Part shown: positions 6,880-16,496 of the stretch, in pieces
Layout of the letters: each line of letters begins with the position of its first letter
How positions within the stretch are numbered: position 1 is the stretch's first letter
IMG/VR virus record: IMGVR_UViG_3300042430_000592
Coordinates: 1 to 36,262 of that record
Length of the DNA stretch: 36,262 nucleotides
Strand: one strand, 5' to 3'
From: a virus
Notes under the pieces: model-generated
What the model was told of the DNA's origin: nothing
The model's database searches: none
The model's input: only the letters and a program-made list of their open reading frames with translations
Position numbers and translations under genes: made by a program

Positions 6880-9324
6880 ATGGCAGCCACTGAACCAATT
6901 CCACCAGCAACAGAAAATAAAACCAATCCCAATAATCTTACCAGAGAAGCTGACGGAGATAGCGGAGCAAATAAAGAAAATCAAGCAGAAGCAAATCCCA
7001 ACCCATCTGGTAATTTAGATAATGTTCCTGAAATAGTTATTACTGCTGACAGACCTAGATCAGAACAAACAAAGGCACAAAGTGCAGGTCCGGACAGTCA
7101 GAAACCCGGCATGCGCCCTCAAAATCCATTAGGAAGTTTGTCAAGTTACACATATCAGATTACGTTGTATATGATTACTCCGGATGCGTATGATGCATTT
7201 ATTTTATCTGGAAGAAATAATATTAATGCTATTAATAATGTTGCTAACCCACAAGTAGCTACTGAAGTTGAAAGTGGTTTTTCGGGCGCATATATTATAG
7301 CACAGAGCGGTGGAATAAACAATAAAACAAGTAAACGTGCATTTGATTATGATTATTATATAGATGAATTAAAAATTAAAACTAAAACAGCTGGTCCCGC
7401 AACTAGTACAGCATCTAACGATAGTGAAATTTCATTTAACATTTATGAACCATATGGGTTTTCATTCATATCAAAATTATCAAATGCCGCAGAGTTATTA
7501 AAAAATAAAAGTAAATTAAAAAATTATAAAGATTTGTTTAATGCAACCAGACAATTTTTTGTATTAGGTATTAGATTTCAAGGGTATGATGAAGAAGGAA
7601 GAGAGATATCATCAAGCACAATATATAATAAAGATAATAGAGATATAACTGGTGACTCGGGTGGAGTATATGAAAGATTTTTTGATATTAAAATTAAAAG
7701 TTTTAAATTTAAACTTGACGGTAAGATGACCGTATATAATATTATAGCTGCCCCTATTGCTCCTCAAACTGCATTTGGTGTAAAATTTGGTAGATTGGAT
7801 AAAGGCGGTAGATATGAAGGTAGTACAATAAAAGAAATATTGAAAGGTCCTAACGGTTTAATAACACAATTAAATGAATACCAACAAAATAGAGTTAATT
7901 CGGAAACACCTGATGGTATTATACCAAATGAATATGATGTTGTATTTTTAGGAAATTCTGAAGTAGATATAGGTGGTGCAACAATTGTAAGTATTGCTGA
8001 TTTAAATAAATCAAAATGGCCTATGAGTTTAGCTAAAAATGTAAATCAAGTTAATGAGGGTGTCTCTGTAACCGCTACACCTAATGGCAATAGTAGGACT
8101 ATTACTTTTGCGAATGATGTATCTATTATGCAAGCATTAGGCTCAATTATATCACAAAGTAGCTATTTAGAAAATGCATTAAATGTAGTTATAAAATCAA
8201 CTGTTCAACCAGTACCAGCTAATCAAGGCGGCCCTAATGTTCCTGATCCTAAACCAGATGCCATTAAATGGTATAATTTAGGTTCTGAAGTTAAATGTTT
8301 AGGGTTTGATACAGTAGCCGGTGACTTTGCATATAAGATTACATATATCATACAGCCATATGAAACACCATACGTTACTAGCCCATACGTAACCAAGACT
8401 ACAAAATATTACGGACCACACAAACGATATGAATATTGGTTTACTGGAAAGAATTCAGAAATCATAAATTATGAACAGAAGTTAGATAATGCATATTTCA
8501 TTGCCGCAAACAATCCAACTGGTGCACCGGCTAGTCAAGGTGGCGGACAAGATATAGCTACTCAACCGGGTAAACGACAAAATGAAGATAGAACAGGTAA
8601 ATTAGATTTAGGTAAAGAAGCACAAAATTCATATCTAACTAGTTTATTTGATCCAGGTAATTATGCTAGTGCAAAAGTTACTATTATGGGTGACCCTGAT
8701 TTTTTAATGCAAGATAGCCCTAGTTCAGCAAATCAAATATATCGTCAATTTTATGGCAAAGGATTTACTATCAATCCAAACGGTGGTCAAGTGTTTATTG
8801 AAATAGATTTTAAAGAAGCAGAAGATTATAGTAATGATAACGGGTTGTTAACAATAAATGAATCTATATTATTTTGGAAGTATCCTAAAGAAGTTGCATC
8901 AATTGTTAAGGGAATAAGTTATCAGGTTATAGAAGTAACTAGCAGTTTTGCAAAAGGTAAATTTACACAAGAACTAGGATGTATTATAAATCCTATGACA
9001 GATATAATAAATAAAGAATCCACTAATCCAGGTGGTAGACCAATTGCATCATCTACTAGATTTGAAAGTACAGCAAACCAATCAGGTGCTGAAGGCAATA
9101 GATTAAATGAAGCTGGAAATAGATATGCTTATGCACCAAATGAATCAGCCGCTGAAACTGCTAGATTGGCTGCCACTGCAGGTGCAGGAGCTAATTCTAC
9201 AAACAAAGCTCTTAATGCGGCCACTGAAAAAGATGATGATAACATAGTAAATCCCACAAAACAACCCGCAAATCAAGGTGGCAGAGATGAACCCGTTAAC
9301 GGCAGACCAAGGGGCGGAGCATAA
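6880..9324 (+). CDS. Large baseplate hub protein (gp27/gpD-like)
   Basis: An 814-residue protein. Residues 1-75 are low complexity (Asn/Pro/Glu) and include PEIVITADRP. The folded part starts with LSSYTYQITLYMITPDAYDAF (about 86-106). Near residues 510-540, YYGPHKRYEYWFTGKN and SEIINYEQ resemble the strand in gp27/gpD hub proteins that leads into the spike-binding ring. A late segment has TIMGDPDFLMQD and a long F(I)EIDFKEA strand. The tail (about 715-814) is Asn/Ala/Glu-rich and probably disordered. T4 gp27 is about half as long (391 residues). The gene directly precedes the gp5-like spike, the partner expected for a hub, and the two are separated by three bases. Hub assignment is likely; the exact equivalence to gp27 is inference. 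Confidence 0.62.
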   Translation: MAATEPIPPATENKTNPNNLTREADGDSGANKENQAEANPNPSGNLDNVPEIVITADRPRSEQTKAQSAGPDSQKPGMRPQNPLGSLSSYTYQITLYMITPDAYDAFILSGRNNINAINNVANPQVATEVESGFSGAYIIAQSGGINNKTSKRAFDYDYYIDELKIKTKTAGPATSTASNDSEISFNIYEPYGFSFISKLSNAAELLKNKSKLKNYKDLFNATRQFFVLGIRFQGYDEEGREISSSTIYNKDNRDITGDSGGVYERFFDIKIKSFKFKLDGKMTVYNIIAAPIAPQTAFGVKFGRLDKGGRYEGSTIKEILKGPNGLITQLNEYQQNRVNSETPDGIIPNEYDVVFLGNSEVDIGGATIVSIADLNKSKWPMSLAKNVNQVNEGVSVTATPNGNSRTITFANDVSIMQALGSIISQSSYLENALNVVIKSTVQPVPANQGGPNVPDPKPDAIKWYNLGSEVKCLGFDTVAGDFAYKITYIIQPYETPYVTSPYVTKTTKYYGPHKRYEYWFTGKNSEIINYEQKLDNAYFIAANNPTGAPASQGGGQDIATQPGKRQNEDRTGKLDLGKEAQNSYLTSLFDPGNYASAKVTIMGDPDFLMQDSPSSANQIYRQFYGKGFTINPNGGQVFIEIDFKEAEDYSNDNGLLTINESILFWKYPKEVASIVKGISYQVIEVTSSFAKGKFTQELGCIINPMTDIINKESTNPGGRPIASSTRFESTANQSGAEGNRLNEAGNRYAYAPNESAAETARLAATAGAGANSTNKALNAATEKDDDNIVNPTKQPANQGGRDEPVNGRPRGGA

Positions 9325-9327
9325 TAT

Positions 9328-12300
9328 ATGGCATATGATGAAATAAAACCTAGAGGTAGTACTAAGGCAAGTCAACCGGATGCAGGCGGTGCAGTATTAC
9401 GTAGCGTACCTTTATTTGGTATTGTTAAAGACAATATAGATCCTATTCGTTCTGGTAGATTACAAGTCTATATTAGTGATTTAGGTGGATCAGATCCTAA
9501 TGATAGTAACGCATGGGTAACTGTTAGTTACATGAGTCCTTTTTACGGAGTAACCACACCATCAAGCGCAAATACAGGGTGGGGAGAATATATTAAGAAC
9601 CCTAACAGTTATGGTATGTGGAATAGTCAGCCTGATTTAGGTACAACTGTTATATGTATATTCATTAACGGTGATCCTAATTATGGATTTTGGATAGGAT
9701 GTGTTCCGCAACCCGAAGCATTACAAATGGTACCAGCAATCGGTGGTACAGATAACATTGTAGCAAATGCAGGTGAAGCAAAAGGATTAGGTGGCGCCGT
9801 CAGATTACCAGTAACTAATCTTAATACTAATAATGCAGGGTTAGCAAACAGTAATAAATTTTTAACTGATGCAAAACCCGTGCATAGTTATGTCGCTAGT
9901 ATATTATCACAACAGGGTTTAATTAGAGATCCTATTAGAGGTGTTATTGGATCAAGCGCCCAACGTGAAACTCCATCAAGGGTTGGATGGGGTGTCAGTA
10001 CACCGGGCAGACCTATATATGAAGGTGGTTTCACTGATGAAACAATTGCTAATGCCGCTACTAGCGAGAAACCAACCGGATTAAAAGTCGTTGCACGTAG
10101 AGGTGGTCACACACTAGTAATGGATGACGGAGATATATTGGGTAAAGACCAATTAGTAAGATTACGTAGTAGTTTAGGACATCAAATATTAATGAGTGAT
10201 GATGGTCAAACACTATTCATTATTCACGCCAATGGGCAAAGTTACATTGAGTTAGGCAAAGAAGGTACAATAGATATGTACTCTACTAACTCATTCAATG
10301 TAAGGACACAAGGTGATTTAAATCTACATGCTGATAACAATATTAATATTAATGCAGGTAAACAATTAAACATCAGTGCAGATACTATTGCCATCAGCAG
10401 TGAGAAAGAAACCACACAGAAAGTTGGAACAGATTTTAGTTTATATGCTTCTGGACAGTACACTACCAAAGTAGATGGTAAGATGAGTTTTGCAAGTGCA
10501 GCCGATTCATCATTTTATAGTGATGCTATAACATATTTTAATGGTAGTAAGATTAATTTAAATACAGGGGCATCAAGTTTAATTCCACAAGAAGTCAAAC
10601 CACTGCCGATAACAGCACATACCGATACATTAAATGATGCTACTAAAGGTTGGGCAGCGGCACCAGGAAAATTATTAAGTATTGTAAGTAGAGCACCTGC
10701 TCATGCACCATGGGCTAGTGCTAATCAAGGGGTAGATGTTAAAGTTAACAACAATGCTAGTGCGGCATTACCCTCTGCTCCTAGTCCAGCTGTAGCGGCA
10801 GCAAATGCAAGTGCAGGCGCACCAACTACTCCAGTAAGTGTTGCAGTTGCCTCTACAGTTCCTCCTTCATCAGCAATCAGTGCGGCATTAGATAAAAACA
10901 CAACAGGAACAATGGTTGGTCAAATATCTACATTGGCTGCAACTGGTCCAGCAGCCGCCGCAGTTAAATTAGGGGCCGGTGTTGTGGAAACCGCTCAAGG
11001 CGCAGTTGCGGCAGTGGGTGCTATGGCACAAAGTCCTGCGCAAATGGAAGCAGGCGGAGTTATTAAACCAGGTTCAGCCGCATTGGTTAACAATTTAATA
11101 CAAGGTGGAAAAACAATTCAACAAGCATTAACACCAAATTTATTTACGGGTAAAGTAGCAGAAAACTTAACTAGTTATGTCAACAACCCTGTAGCTCAAG
11201 TTGTTACACAAGTTGCTACATTCACCCAAGCACAATCTGCATTAACATCAACTGGTTTAATTACTGGAAAAGAATCAGGTGCATCAATTGCAGGTTTAGT
11301 AATGTCAGCGGCTACAGCAGGCGTACAAAATACTGTTAATTTAGTTAGCAATGCCGCTAGCGCAGTAACAGGAGCAGTTAATGGTGCAATATCAAATGTA
11401 GTTGGAGCCGCTACTGGAGCATTGAATAGTGTATTAGGTTCAGCTAGTAGCCTAGTGTCAGCTGGTAATTTTGCTGGTAACTTAGCAAGTACAGTTACTG
11501 GTGGTTTAAGTAGTATTGCAGGTGCATTAGGTGGAATGGCTAAAGGCGCTGTTGCTGGTATAGCCGGATTATTAGATAGTGCTAAAGGTGTTGCAGGTAG
11601 TGCATTTGCCGCAATAACTGGTGCATTCCCGACATTAACCGCAGGTGTCCCGCAAAATATTAAAGAAATTACTGAAAAAGCACAAGCGGCAGCACAAGCA
11701 CCATCAGCCGGCGGAATAGCAGGTGCATTGAGTGCAGTAACAGGTGGAATAACCGGAGCAATAGGTGCTGTTACCGGAGGAATAACTGGTGCATTGGGGG
11801 CAGTAACAGGTGCAGCCAGTGGATTATTAAAAACAGCATCGGGGATAACAGCAAATCTATCTACTGGATTAGGAGCATTACCCGGTGGTGCTAGTGTAGT
11901 TGCTTCTGTGGTTAACAATGCAGTTGGTGCAATTAATAGTGTACCAGGAGTTAGTGCAGTTACAGGGTTAATTGGTCAAGCTTCATCTATTACTAATGGT
12001 ATATCTAATTTAGCATCAGTCAACCCGTTAGCATCTTCGGGTATATTAACTGCGGCTACTGGCGCTGCCGGAGCATTAACAAAAGGATTAGATGATTTAA
12101 AGAGTGGTAAACTATCATTGGCTTCATTAGCGAGTGCAGGATTACCAGCTGGAGCAGCCGCACAATTAAATTCAGCAATAAGCTCAATGAGTTCAGGTGG
12201 TGCAGTACCTATCAAGCTACCTACAGTTGCTATTAATACAAATGATCGTAGTGAACTAACTGCACAAGTTACTAGTCTATTAGGTAATTCTAAAATACCA

Positions 12301-12567
12301 GCGCCAAATTACGGAGGACTTAGTTCTTCAATAAAAGCTGAATCTGATAGATTAAACGAACTAGTTAAACAACAACAAGCATTGGTTGTTGAAAAAGACG
12401 AACAACAAAAGAAAGTTAGACAAGCACGTGATGCTTTTGTGCAAGCAAGAGATAATTTACCACCCGGTGACCCGGCAATAGATATTGCCAAACAAACGTA
12501 TATAGCAGAAGTTAAAGCATTTGGTGATATTACAGACAAGATAAGTGCCATAGCAAATAAAGCATAA
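9328..12567 (+). CDS. gp5: gp5-like baseplate spike: OB-fold and beta-helix, no lysozyme, long Ala/Gly tail
   Basis: A 1079-residue protein. Residues about 25-130 form the gp5/VgrG OB-fold (FGIVKDNIDPIRSGRLQVYI, W-VTVSYMSPFYG, LGTTVICIFINGDPNYGFWIG). Residues about 275-415 repeat short polar strands (GTIDMYSTNSFNVRTQGDLN, NININAGKQLNISADTIAIS), as in the gp5 C-terminal triple beta-helix needle. T4 gp5 has a lysozyme domain between these parts; nothing like it is present here. From about 480 to 970 the protein is extremely Ala/Gly/Ser/Val-rich, with 11-residue repeats at 799-831. The last 70 residues form a Gln/Lys/Glu coiled coil. Shine-Dalgarno-like GGAGC lies seven bases from the ATG. It sits between the hub and gp25. 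The spike identity is solid; the tail's role is unknown. Confidence 0.82.
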   Translation: MAYDEIKPRGSTKASQPDAGGAVLRSVPLFGIVKDNIDPIRSGRLQVYISDLGGSDPNDSNAWVTVSYMSPFYGVTTPSSANTGWGEYIKNPNSYGMWNSQPDLGTTVICIFINGDPNYGFWIGCVPQPEALQMVPAIGGTDNIVANAGEAKGLGGAVRLPVTNLNTNNAGLANSNKFLTDAKPVHSYVASILSQQGLIRDPIRGVIGSSAQRETPSRVGWGVSTPGRPIYEGGFTDETIANAATSEKPTGLKVVARRGGHTLVMDDGDILGKDQLVRLRSSLGHQILMSDDGQTLFIIHANGQSYIELGKEGTIDMYSTNSFNVRTQGDLNLHADNNININAGKQLNISADTIAISSEKETTQKVGTDFSLYASGQYTTKVDGKMSFASAADSSFYSDAITYFNGSKINLNTGASSLIPQEVKPLPITAHTDTLNDATKGWAAAPGKLLSIVSRAPAHAPWASANQGVDVKVNNNASAALPSAPSPAVAAANASAGAPTTPVSVAVASTVPPSSAISAALDKNTTGTMVGQISTLAATGPAAAAVKLGAGVVETAQGAVAAVGAMAQSPAQMEAGGVIKPGSAALVNNLIQGGKTIQQALTPNLFTGKVAENLTSYVNNPVAQVVTQVATFTQAQSALTSTGLITGKESGASIAGLVMSAATAGVQNTVNLVSNAASAVTGAVNGAISNVVGAATGALNSVLGSASSLVSAGNFAGNLASTVTGGLSSIAGALGGMAKGAVAGIAGLLDSAKGVAGSAFAAITGAFPTLTAGVPQNIKEITEKAQAAAQAPSAGGIAGALSAVTGGITGAIGAVTGGITGALGAVTGAASGLLKTASGITANLSTGLGALPGGASVVASVVNNAVGAINSVPGVSAVTGLIGQASSITNGISNLASVNPLASSGILTAATGAAGALTKGLDDLKSGKLSLASLASAGLPAGAAAQLNSAISSMSSGGAVPIKLPTVAINTNDRSELTAQVTSLLGNSKIPAPNYGGLSSSIKAESDRLNELVKQQQALVVEKDEQQKKVRQARDAFVQARDNLPPGDPAIDIAKQTYIAEVKAFGDITDKISAIANKA
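11722..11820 (+). repeat. Three 33-bp coding tandem repeats in the gp5-like tail
   Basis: Units at 11722, 11755 and 11788 encode GALSAVTGGIT, GAIGAVTGGIT and GALGAVTGAAS. The DNA copies differ at several third positions, so the unit is maintained at the protein level or is old. They lie in the Ala/Gly-rich region, which also shows looser copies of the same GA(L/I)xxVxG pattern on both sides. Confidence 0.8.
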
Positions 12568-12570
12568 ATA
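12563..12570 (+). promoter_or_regulatory. Possible late promoter before gp25
   Basis: CATAAATA overlaps the stop of the gp5-like gene. The expected start at 12576 gives an 11-base leader carrying AGGA six bases before the gp25 ATG. The first base differs from the GATAAATA form seen elsewhere in the window. Confidence 0.4.
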
Positions 12571-12586
12571 TAGTATAGGATAAAAC

Positions 12587-13036
12587 ATGCCATCATATAT
12601 TGGTTTCAGTACAATTAACGCTAACAAGCCCCGATCTACTAATTTACCAGCAGGTATTGCAGGTGGTGTAGGTTCTATGGTACAACCAGTTATTCCTGGT
12701 AAAAAGTATAGATTAGTTGACCGACAACTTGTAATTCAAGATTTCATTAACGCATTGAATATACAACAGGGTCAAAAAGTAGGGAATCCTGCATATGGAA
12801 CTACTCTTTGGAGTTTTGTTTTTGAACCAAATACGTTTGATGTTCAAAACAAATTAGAGACTGAAATTAGACGAGTTGCTAATCAAGATCCAAGAATGAT
12901 AGTTAATACTGTTAGTGCTTACCCTCAAGAAAACGGCATATTAATTGAAGTAGAATTAGCGGTTACTCCGTTTAATAATGCAGAAATGCTTAGTGTTTTC
13001 TTCAATAATAGTACAAATACTGCAGTAATTCAGTAA
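12587..13036 (+). CDS. gp25: gp25-like baseplate wedge protein
   Basis: A 149-residue member of the GPW/gp25 family. The core matches well: VDRQLVIQDFINALNIQQGQ, then NPAYGTTLWSFVFEPN, then LETEIRRVANQDPRMIV and a closing V-ELAVTPFN strand. T4 gp25 is 132 residues; the extra length is an N-terminal strand region rich in Gly/Asn/Pro. Members form the conserved wedge core with gp6 and gp53 at the base of the sheath, where sheath contraction starts. AGGA lies six bases from the ATG. It lies directly upstream of gp6, its structural partner. Confidence 0.9.
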   Translation: MPSYIGFSTINANKPRSTNLPAGIAGGVGSMVQPVIPGKKYRLVDRQLVIQDFINALNIQQGQKVGNPAYGTTLWSFVFEPNTFDVQNKLETEIRRVANQDPRMIVNTVSAYPQENGILIEVELAVTPFNNAEMLSVFFNNSTNTAVIQ

Positions 13037-13063
13037 TCTTCCAAAAGTGGTGTTTTCATTTAA

Positions 13064-13071
13064 GATAAATA
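13064..13071 (+). promoter_or_regulatory. Late promoter before gp6
   Basis: GATAAATA followed by CTTAA in the short gap between gp25 and gp6. The expected start at 13077 gives a 14-base leader that begins with AAGAGAA, a weak Shine-Dalgarno, before the ATG at 13091. Confidence 0.65.
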
Positions 13072-13090
13072 CTTAAAAGAGAATACCACT

Positions 13091-16000
13091 ATGGCAACCA
13101 GCTCACGACAATCAGCATTATTCGGCGTCAACGATTGGAAGGCAATCTATCAAACCTTCCGTGAAGCCGATTTCCGTTCATATGACTATGAAACACTACG
13201 TAAAAGTTTTATTGACTATCTACGTGTTTACTATCCGGAAACTTTTAACGATTACATTGAATCAAGTGAATTCATTGCATTAATGGACGTTATGGCCTTT
13301 ATGGGTCAAGGTCTAGCTTTCCGTAGTGATTTAAATGCACGTGAAAACTTTATTGATACTGCCGAACGTAGAGATAGTGTTGTTAAACTAGCCAACCTAG
13401 TTAGCTATACTCCTAAACGTAATCTTGCTGGCCAAGGCTATATCAAAGTAGTAAGCATTCAAACAAGTGAAAATATCACAGACTTAAATGGTTTTAATTT
13501 AAGTAATCAAACTGTATTGTGGAATGATCCTGCTAACGTTAATTGGTTAGAACAATTTAATACAATTATCAATGCTACTTTAATTAATACACAACGTATT
13601 GGACGTCCAGGTAATACTGCACAGATATCTGGTATTAAAACAGATGAGTATGCTATTAATATTCCACCAACTACATTACCAATTGTACCATTTACTGCAG
13701 TAGTAGATAACCAATCAATGAATTTTGAATTAGTTAGTTCAACCACATTAAATGAAGATTATGTTTATGAGATTCCACCTGCACCAAGTGGTAGAATGAA
13801 CATGGCTTACCGTAATGATAAATTGGGTTATGGTAGTCCAAATACAGGTTTCTTCTTTTATTTTAAACAAGGAATCTTGCAGAATTTTGATTTCAATTTA
13901 GCACAACAAATTGCAAATCAAGTAGTTGATATTGATATTCAGGGTATCAACAATACAGATACATGGTTATATCAGTTGAGTACTGACAACAGTTCAACAA
14001 CTACTAGAACATTATGGAATCAAGTAGAGAATGTTTATGCAGATGCATATTTACAAACAGAGAATAGTGTTCGCAGAATATTTTCTGTAGGCTCTAGATT
14101 CAATGACCAAGTTAGTTACGTTTTCGGTGATGGAGTATTTTCCGAGATTCCAGTAGGAACATTTAGAGCATATGTACGTGCAGGTAATGCATTGACATAT
14201 ACTATTGATCCAACTGAGATGCAAAATCTATCAGTTACATTAAGTTATATTAGTAGGGTAGGACGAACAGAAACACTTACATTAGGATTAGAATTACAGA
14301 CACCGGTGTCAAACGCACAGGCAAGAGAAACATTATCAAACATTAAACAACGTGCCCCTTCCCGCTACTACACCCAGAACAGAATGGTTAATGGAGAAGA
14401 TTACAACAATTTCCCATATACATTATACAGTTCTATTATTAAAAGCAAAGCTATTAACCGTAGTTCTGTTGGTGTATCAAAAAACTTAGACTTGTTAGAC
14501 CCAACCGGAAAATACTCCAGCACGAATTCATTTGCTAGTGATGGTGGCATGTACCAAGATAGTACTAATGGTAATACATTATTAACAATTACTACCACCG
14601 GCGATATTATTACTTTTTTAACAGACTCATTAGCTGTTCTATTAGCAGATAATCGTGCAAGACAATATTATATACAAAACTATACACGATATAGTGTTAA
14701 TACAGCATCAGGTGATGGAACAGTATATTGGGAAGAACAAACAGTTGATGCTAATAGTTTAACTGGTTATTTCTACAATATTAATGGTAGTGATAATACT
14801 CCTATCCCAATTGGAACGTACTCTACTCATAATATGAAATACGCTACAAAAGGAGCAATGATTAAATTTGTTGCACCTAGTGGATATTATTTTAGTGAAA
14901 CAAACCGTTTAATAGCAGGTATTGCAAGCCCATCTGACAAAACTTATATATGGACTACCGTATTAAATGTAGTGGGTGATGGTTATAATAACGGTGAGGG
15001 CGCATTCAGTAATGGTACTGGGCCAGTAACATTAAACGGATATGTACCACAAGGTGCAATAGTAACTACTATATTACCTGCATTTGATAACTCACTCCCT
15101 AACATTGTAATACAAGAATGCGTTGTTAGAATGGAACTTAATCAAAGTTTTAGTTTAATATTTGATAACAGTTTAACTATAGCACAAGATCGTTGGAGTA
15201 TAGGTGCATATAATGCTAGTAACTATTTTATAAACTTTTTAAGTTCAGGTAACAACCGTTACAGTATATCATATCGCTCATTAACATATTACTTTGGTAG
15301 TGTGGCTGATACACGTTTTACGTTTGAAACTGGCAAACTAGTATATGATCCGTTTAGTGGAAAAATATTACAAGACTTTGTTAAAGTATTAGCAACTAAT
15401 ACACAATTTAATAGTAACTATGCATTGGCTGCACCTGTATCTACTAGTATCATTGGTCAAACAGTAGAGAGTGACGGTTATATTAATGACTTTGAAGTAG
15501 AAATTGCAAGCATAGATGTTAATGATAGAACACTTGTTAGTAATCCAGATTTCTTTACTGAAGTTACTGGTTATGTAACTGGTAATACTAATATAGGTGT
15601 TTATACTTTCTTTGAACTTATACAAGATGCTATTAATCTTTCACGTTATCAATTGATAGCATCAAGTACCGTGGTATACCAATACCCCACTAAGACTCAA
15701 ATTGAAGTAGTTAAATATGAGTACCCAGAAGGTCAATTATTTTATGCATACAGTGATAATTTATTTTATAGAACTATTCAAGACCAAACAGTCAATACTC
15801 TTTATTATGTTGTAACAGAACAACCTCAATATATTATGAAACCGGGACGTCAAGGATTGCAATTCCAATATCGTCATAATAGTAATAACACTACACGTAT
15901 TGATCCAGCTACTACAAATATTATTGATTTATATCTAGTAACACAATCCTATTATACTGCTTATCAAAATTGGTTACAAGATATTACTGATACAGTACCA

Positions 16001-16471
16001 ATGCCAGATAAACCTACAATCAATGAACTATCACAATCATATGGTTCATTAAATGATTACAAAATGTTAAGTGATAGTGTTATATTAAATAGCGTAGTAT
16101 TTTTGCCATTATTTGGACCTAAAGCTCCTGAACTATTAAGAGCAACTGTTAAAGTCATTAGAGCAAATAATACTAATGCCAGTGATAGTGAAATTCGCAG
16201 TGCCGTTCTTTCTGCAATGAATGCATACTTTGATATTAATAATTGGAATTTTGGTGACACTTTTTACTTTAGTGAATTAAGTGCATACTTACATGCCCAA
16301 GTTGGTGAATTAATTAGTTCAGCAGTATTAGTGCCGAATGATCCTACAATGAGTTTTGGAGATTTATATGAAATTAAATCTGCTCCTTACGAAATATTTG
16401 CAAATGGTGCGACAGCAAATGATGTGGTAGTGATTGCGGCACTTACACCAGCTCAATTACAAATAAGATAA
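13091..16471 (+). CDS. gp6: gp6-like baseplate wedge protein
   Basis: A 1126-residue protein. The N-terminal part has the gp6/gpJ pattern: FREADFRSYDYETLRKSFID, then YIESSEFIALMDVMAFMGQG, and NARENFIDTAERRDSVVKLA followed by YTPKRN. These helices form the wedge core dimer in T4. T4 gp6 is 660 residues, so the middle is enlarged, mostly by Asn/Thr/Tyr-rich beta segments. A conserved-looking stretch, RAPSRYYTQNRMVNGEDYNN, starts near residue 419, with a later helical end (LRATVKVIRANNTNASDSEI and after). It forms the baseplate iris with gp25 and gp53 and links to the gp7-position protein encoded next. It is the best-supported wedge gene apart from gp25. Confidence 0.9.
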   Translation: MATSSRQSALFGVNDWKAIYQTFREADFRSYDYETLRKSFIDYLRVYYPETFNDYIESSEFIALMDVMAFMGQGLAFRSDLNARENFIDTAERRDSVVKLANLVSYTPKRNLAGQGYIKVVSIQTSENITDLNGFNLSNQTVLWNDPANVNWLEQFNTIINATLINTQRIGRPGNTAQISGIKTDEYAINIPPTTLPIVPFTAVVDNQSMNFELVSSTTLNEDYVYEIPPAPSGRMNMAYRNDKLGYGSPNTGFFFYFKQGILQNFDFNLAQQIANQVVDIDIQGINNTDTWLYQLSTDNSSTTTRTLWNQVENVYADAYLQTENSVRRIFSVGSRFNDQVSYVFGDGVFSEIPVGTFRAYVRAGNALTYTIDPTEMQNLSVTLSYISRVGRTETLTLGLELQTPVSNAQARETLSNIKQRAPSRYYTQNRMVNGEDYNNFPYTLYSSIIKSKAINRSSVGVSKNLDLLDPTGKYSSTNSFASDGGMYQDSTNGNTLLTITTTGDIITFLTDSLAVLLADNRARQYYIQNYTRYSVNTASGDGTVYWEEQTVDANSLTGYFYNINGSDNTPIPIGTYSTHNMKYATKGAMIKFVAPSGYYFSETNRLIAGIASPSDKTYIWTTVLNVVGDGYNNGEGAFSNGTGPVTLNGYVPQGAIVTTILPAFDNSLPNIVIQECVVRMELNQSFSLIFDNSLTIAQDRWSIGAYNASNYFINFLSSGNNRYSISYRSLTYYFGSVADTRFTFETGKLVYDPFSGKILQDFVKVLATNTQFNSNYALAAPVSTSIIGQTVESDGYINDFEVEIASIDVNDRTLVSNPDFFTEVTGYVTGNTNIGVYTFFELIQDAINLSRYQLIASSTVVYQYPTKTQIEVVKYEYPEGQLFYAYSDNLFYRTIQDQTVNTLYYVVTEQPQYIMKPGRQGLQFQYRHNSNNTTRIDPATTNIIDLYLVTQSYYTAYQNWLQDITDTVPMPDKPTINELSQSYGSLNDYKMLSDSVILNSVVFLPLFGPKAPELLRATVKVIRANNTNASDSEIRSAVLSAMNAYFDINNWNFGDTFYFSELSAYLHAQVGELISSAVLVPNDPTMSFGDLYEIKSAPYEIFANGATANDVVVIAALTPAQLQIR

Positions 16472-16474
16472 GTA
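16467..16474 (+). promoter_or_regulatory. Possible variant late promoter before the giant gene
   Basis: GATAAGTA followed by CTATA, overlapping the gp6 stop. One octamer base differs from GATAAATA, but the CTAT extension matches the T4 consensus. The expected start at 16480 gives a 17-base leader with AGAGAGA shortly before the ATG at 16497. Confidence 0.45.
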
Positions 16475-16496
16475 CTATATAACATAGAGAGAAATA

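Noticed and set aside
6870-6880. TATAAATG at the gp53/hub junction as a late promoter
   Set aside because: It overlaps the hub start codon, so transcription would begin inside the gene; the last base also breaks the consensus.
11722-11820. A CRISPR-like or minisatellite repeat array
   Set aside because: The 33-bp units are in frame, without spacers, and vary at third positions; they are protein repeats.
11196-11918. A 240-codon open frame on the minus strand, Pro/Ala-rich
   Set aside because: It is the exact antisense of the Ala/Gly-rich tail of the gp5-like gene; GC-biased repeats there leave the opposite frame open. No ribosome site or recognisable domain.
13037-13063. A terminator between gp25 and gp6 (AAAAGTGGTGTTTT)
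   Set aside because: Only four A-T pairs can form; far too weak to be a hairpin.
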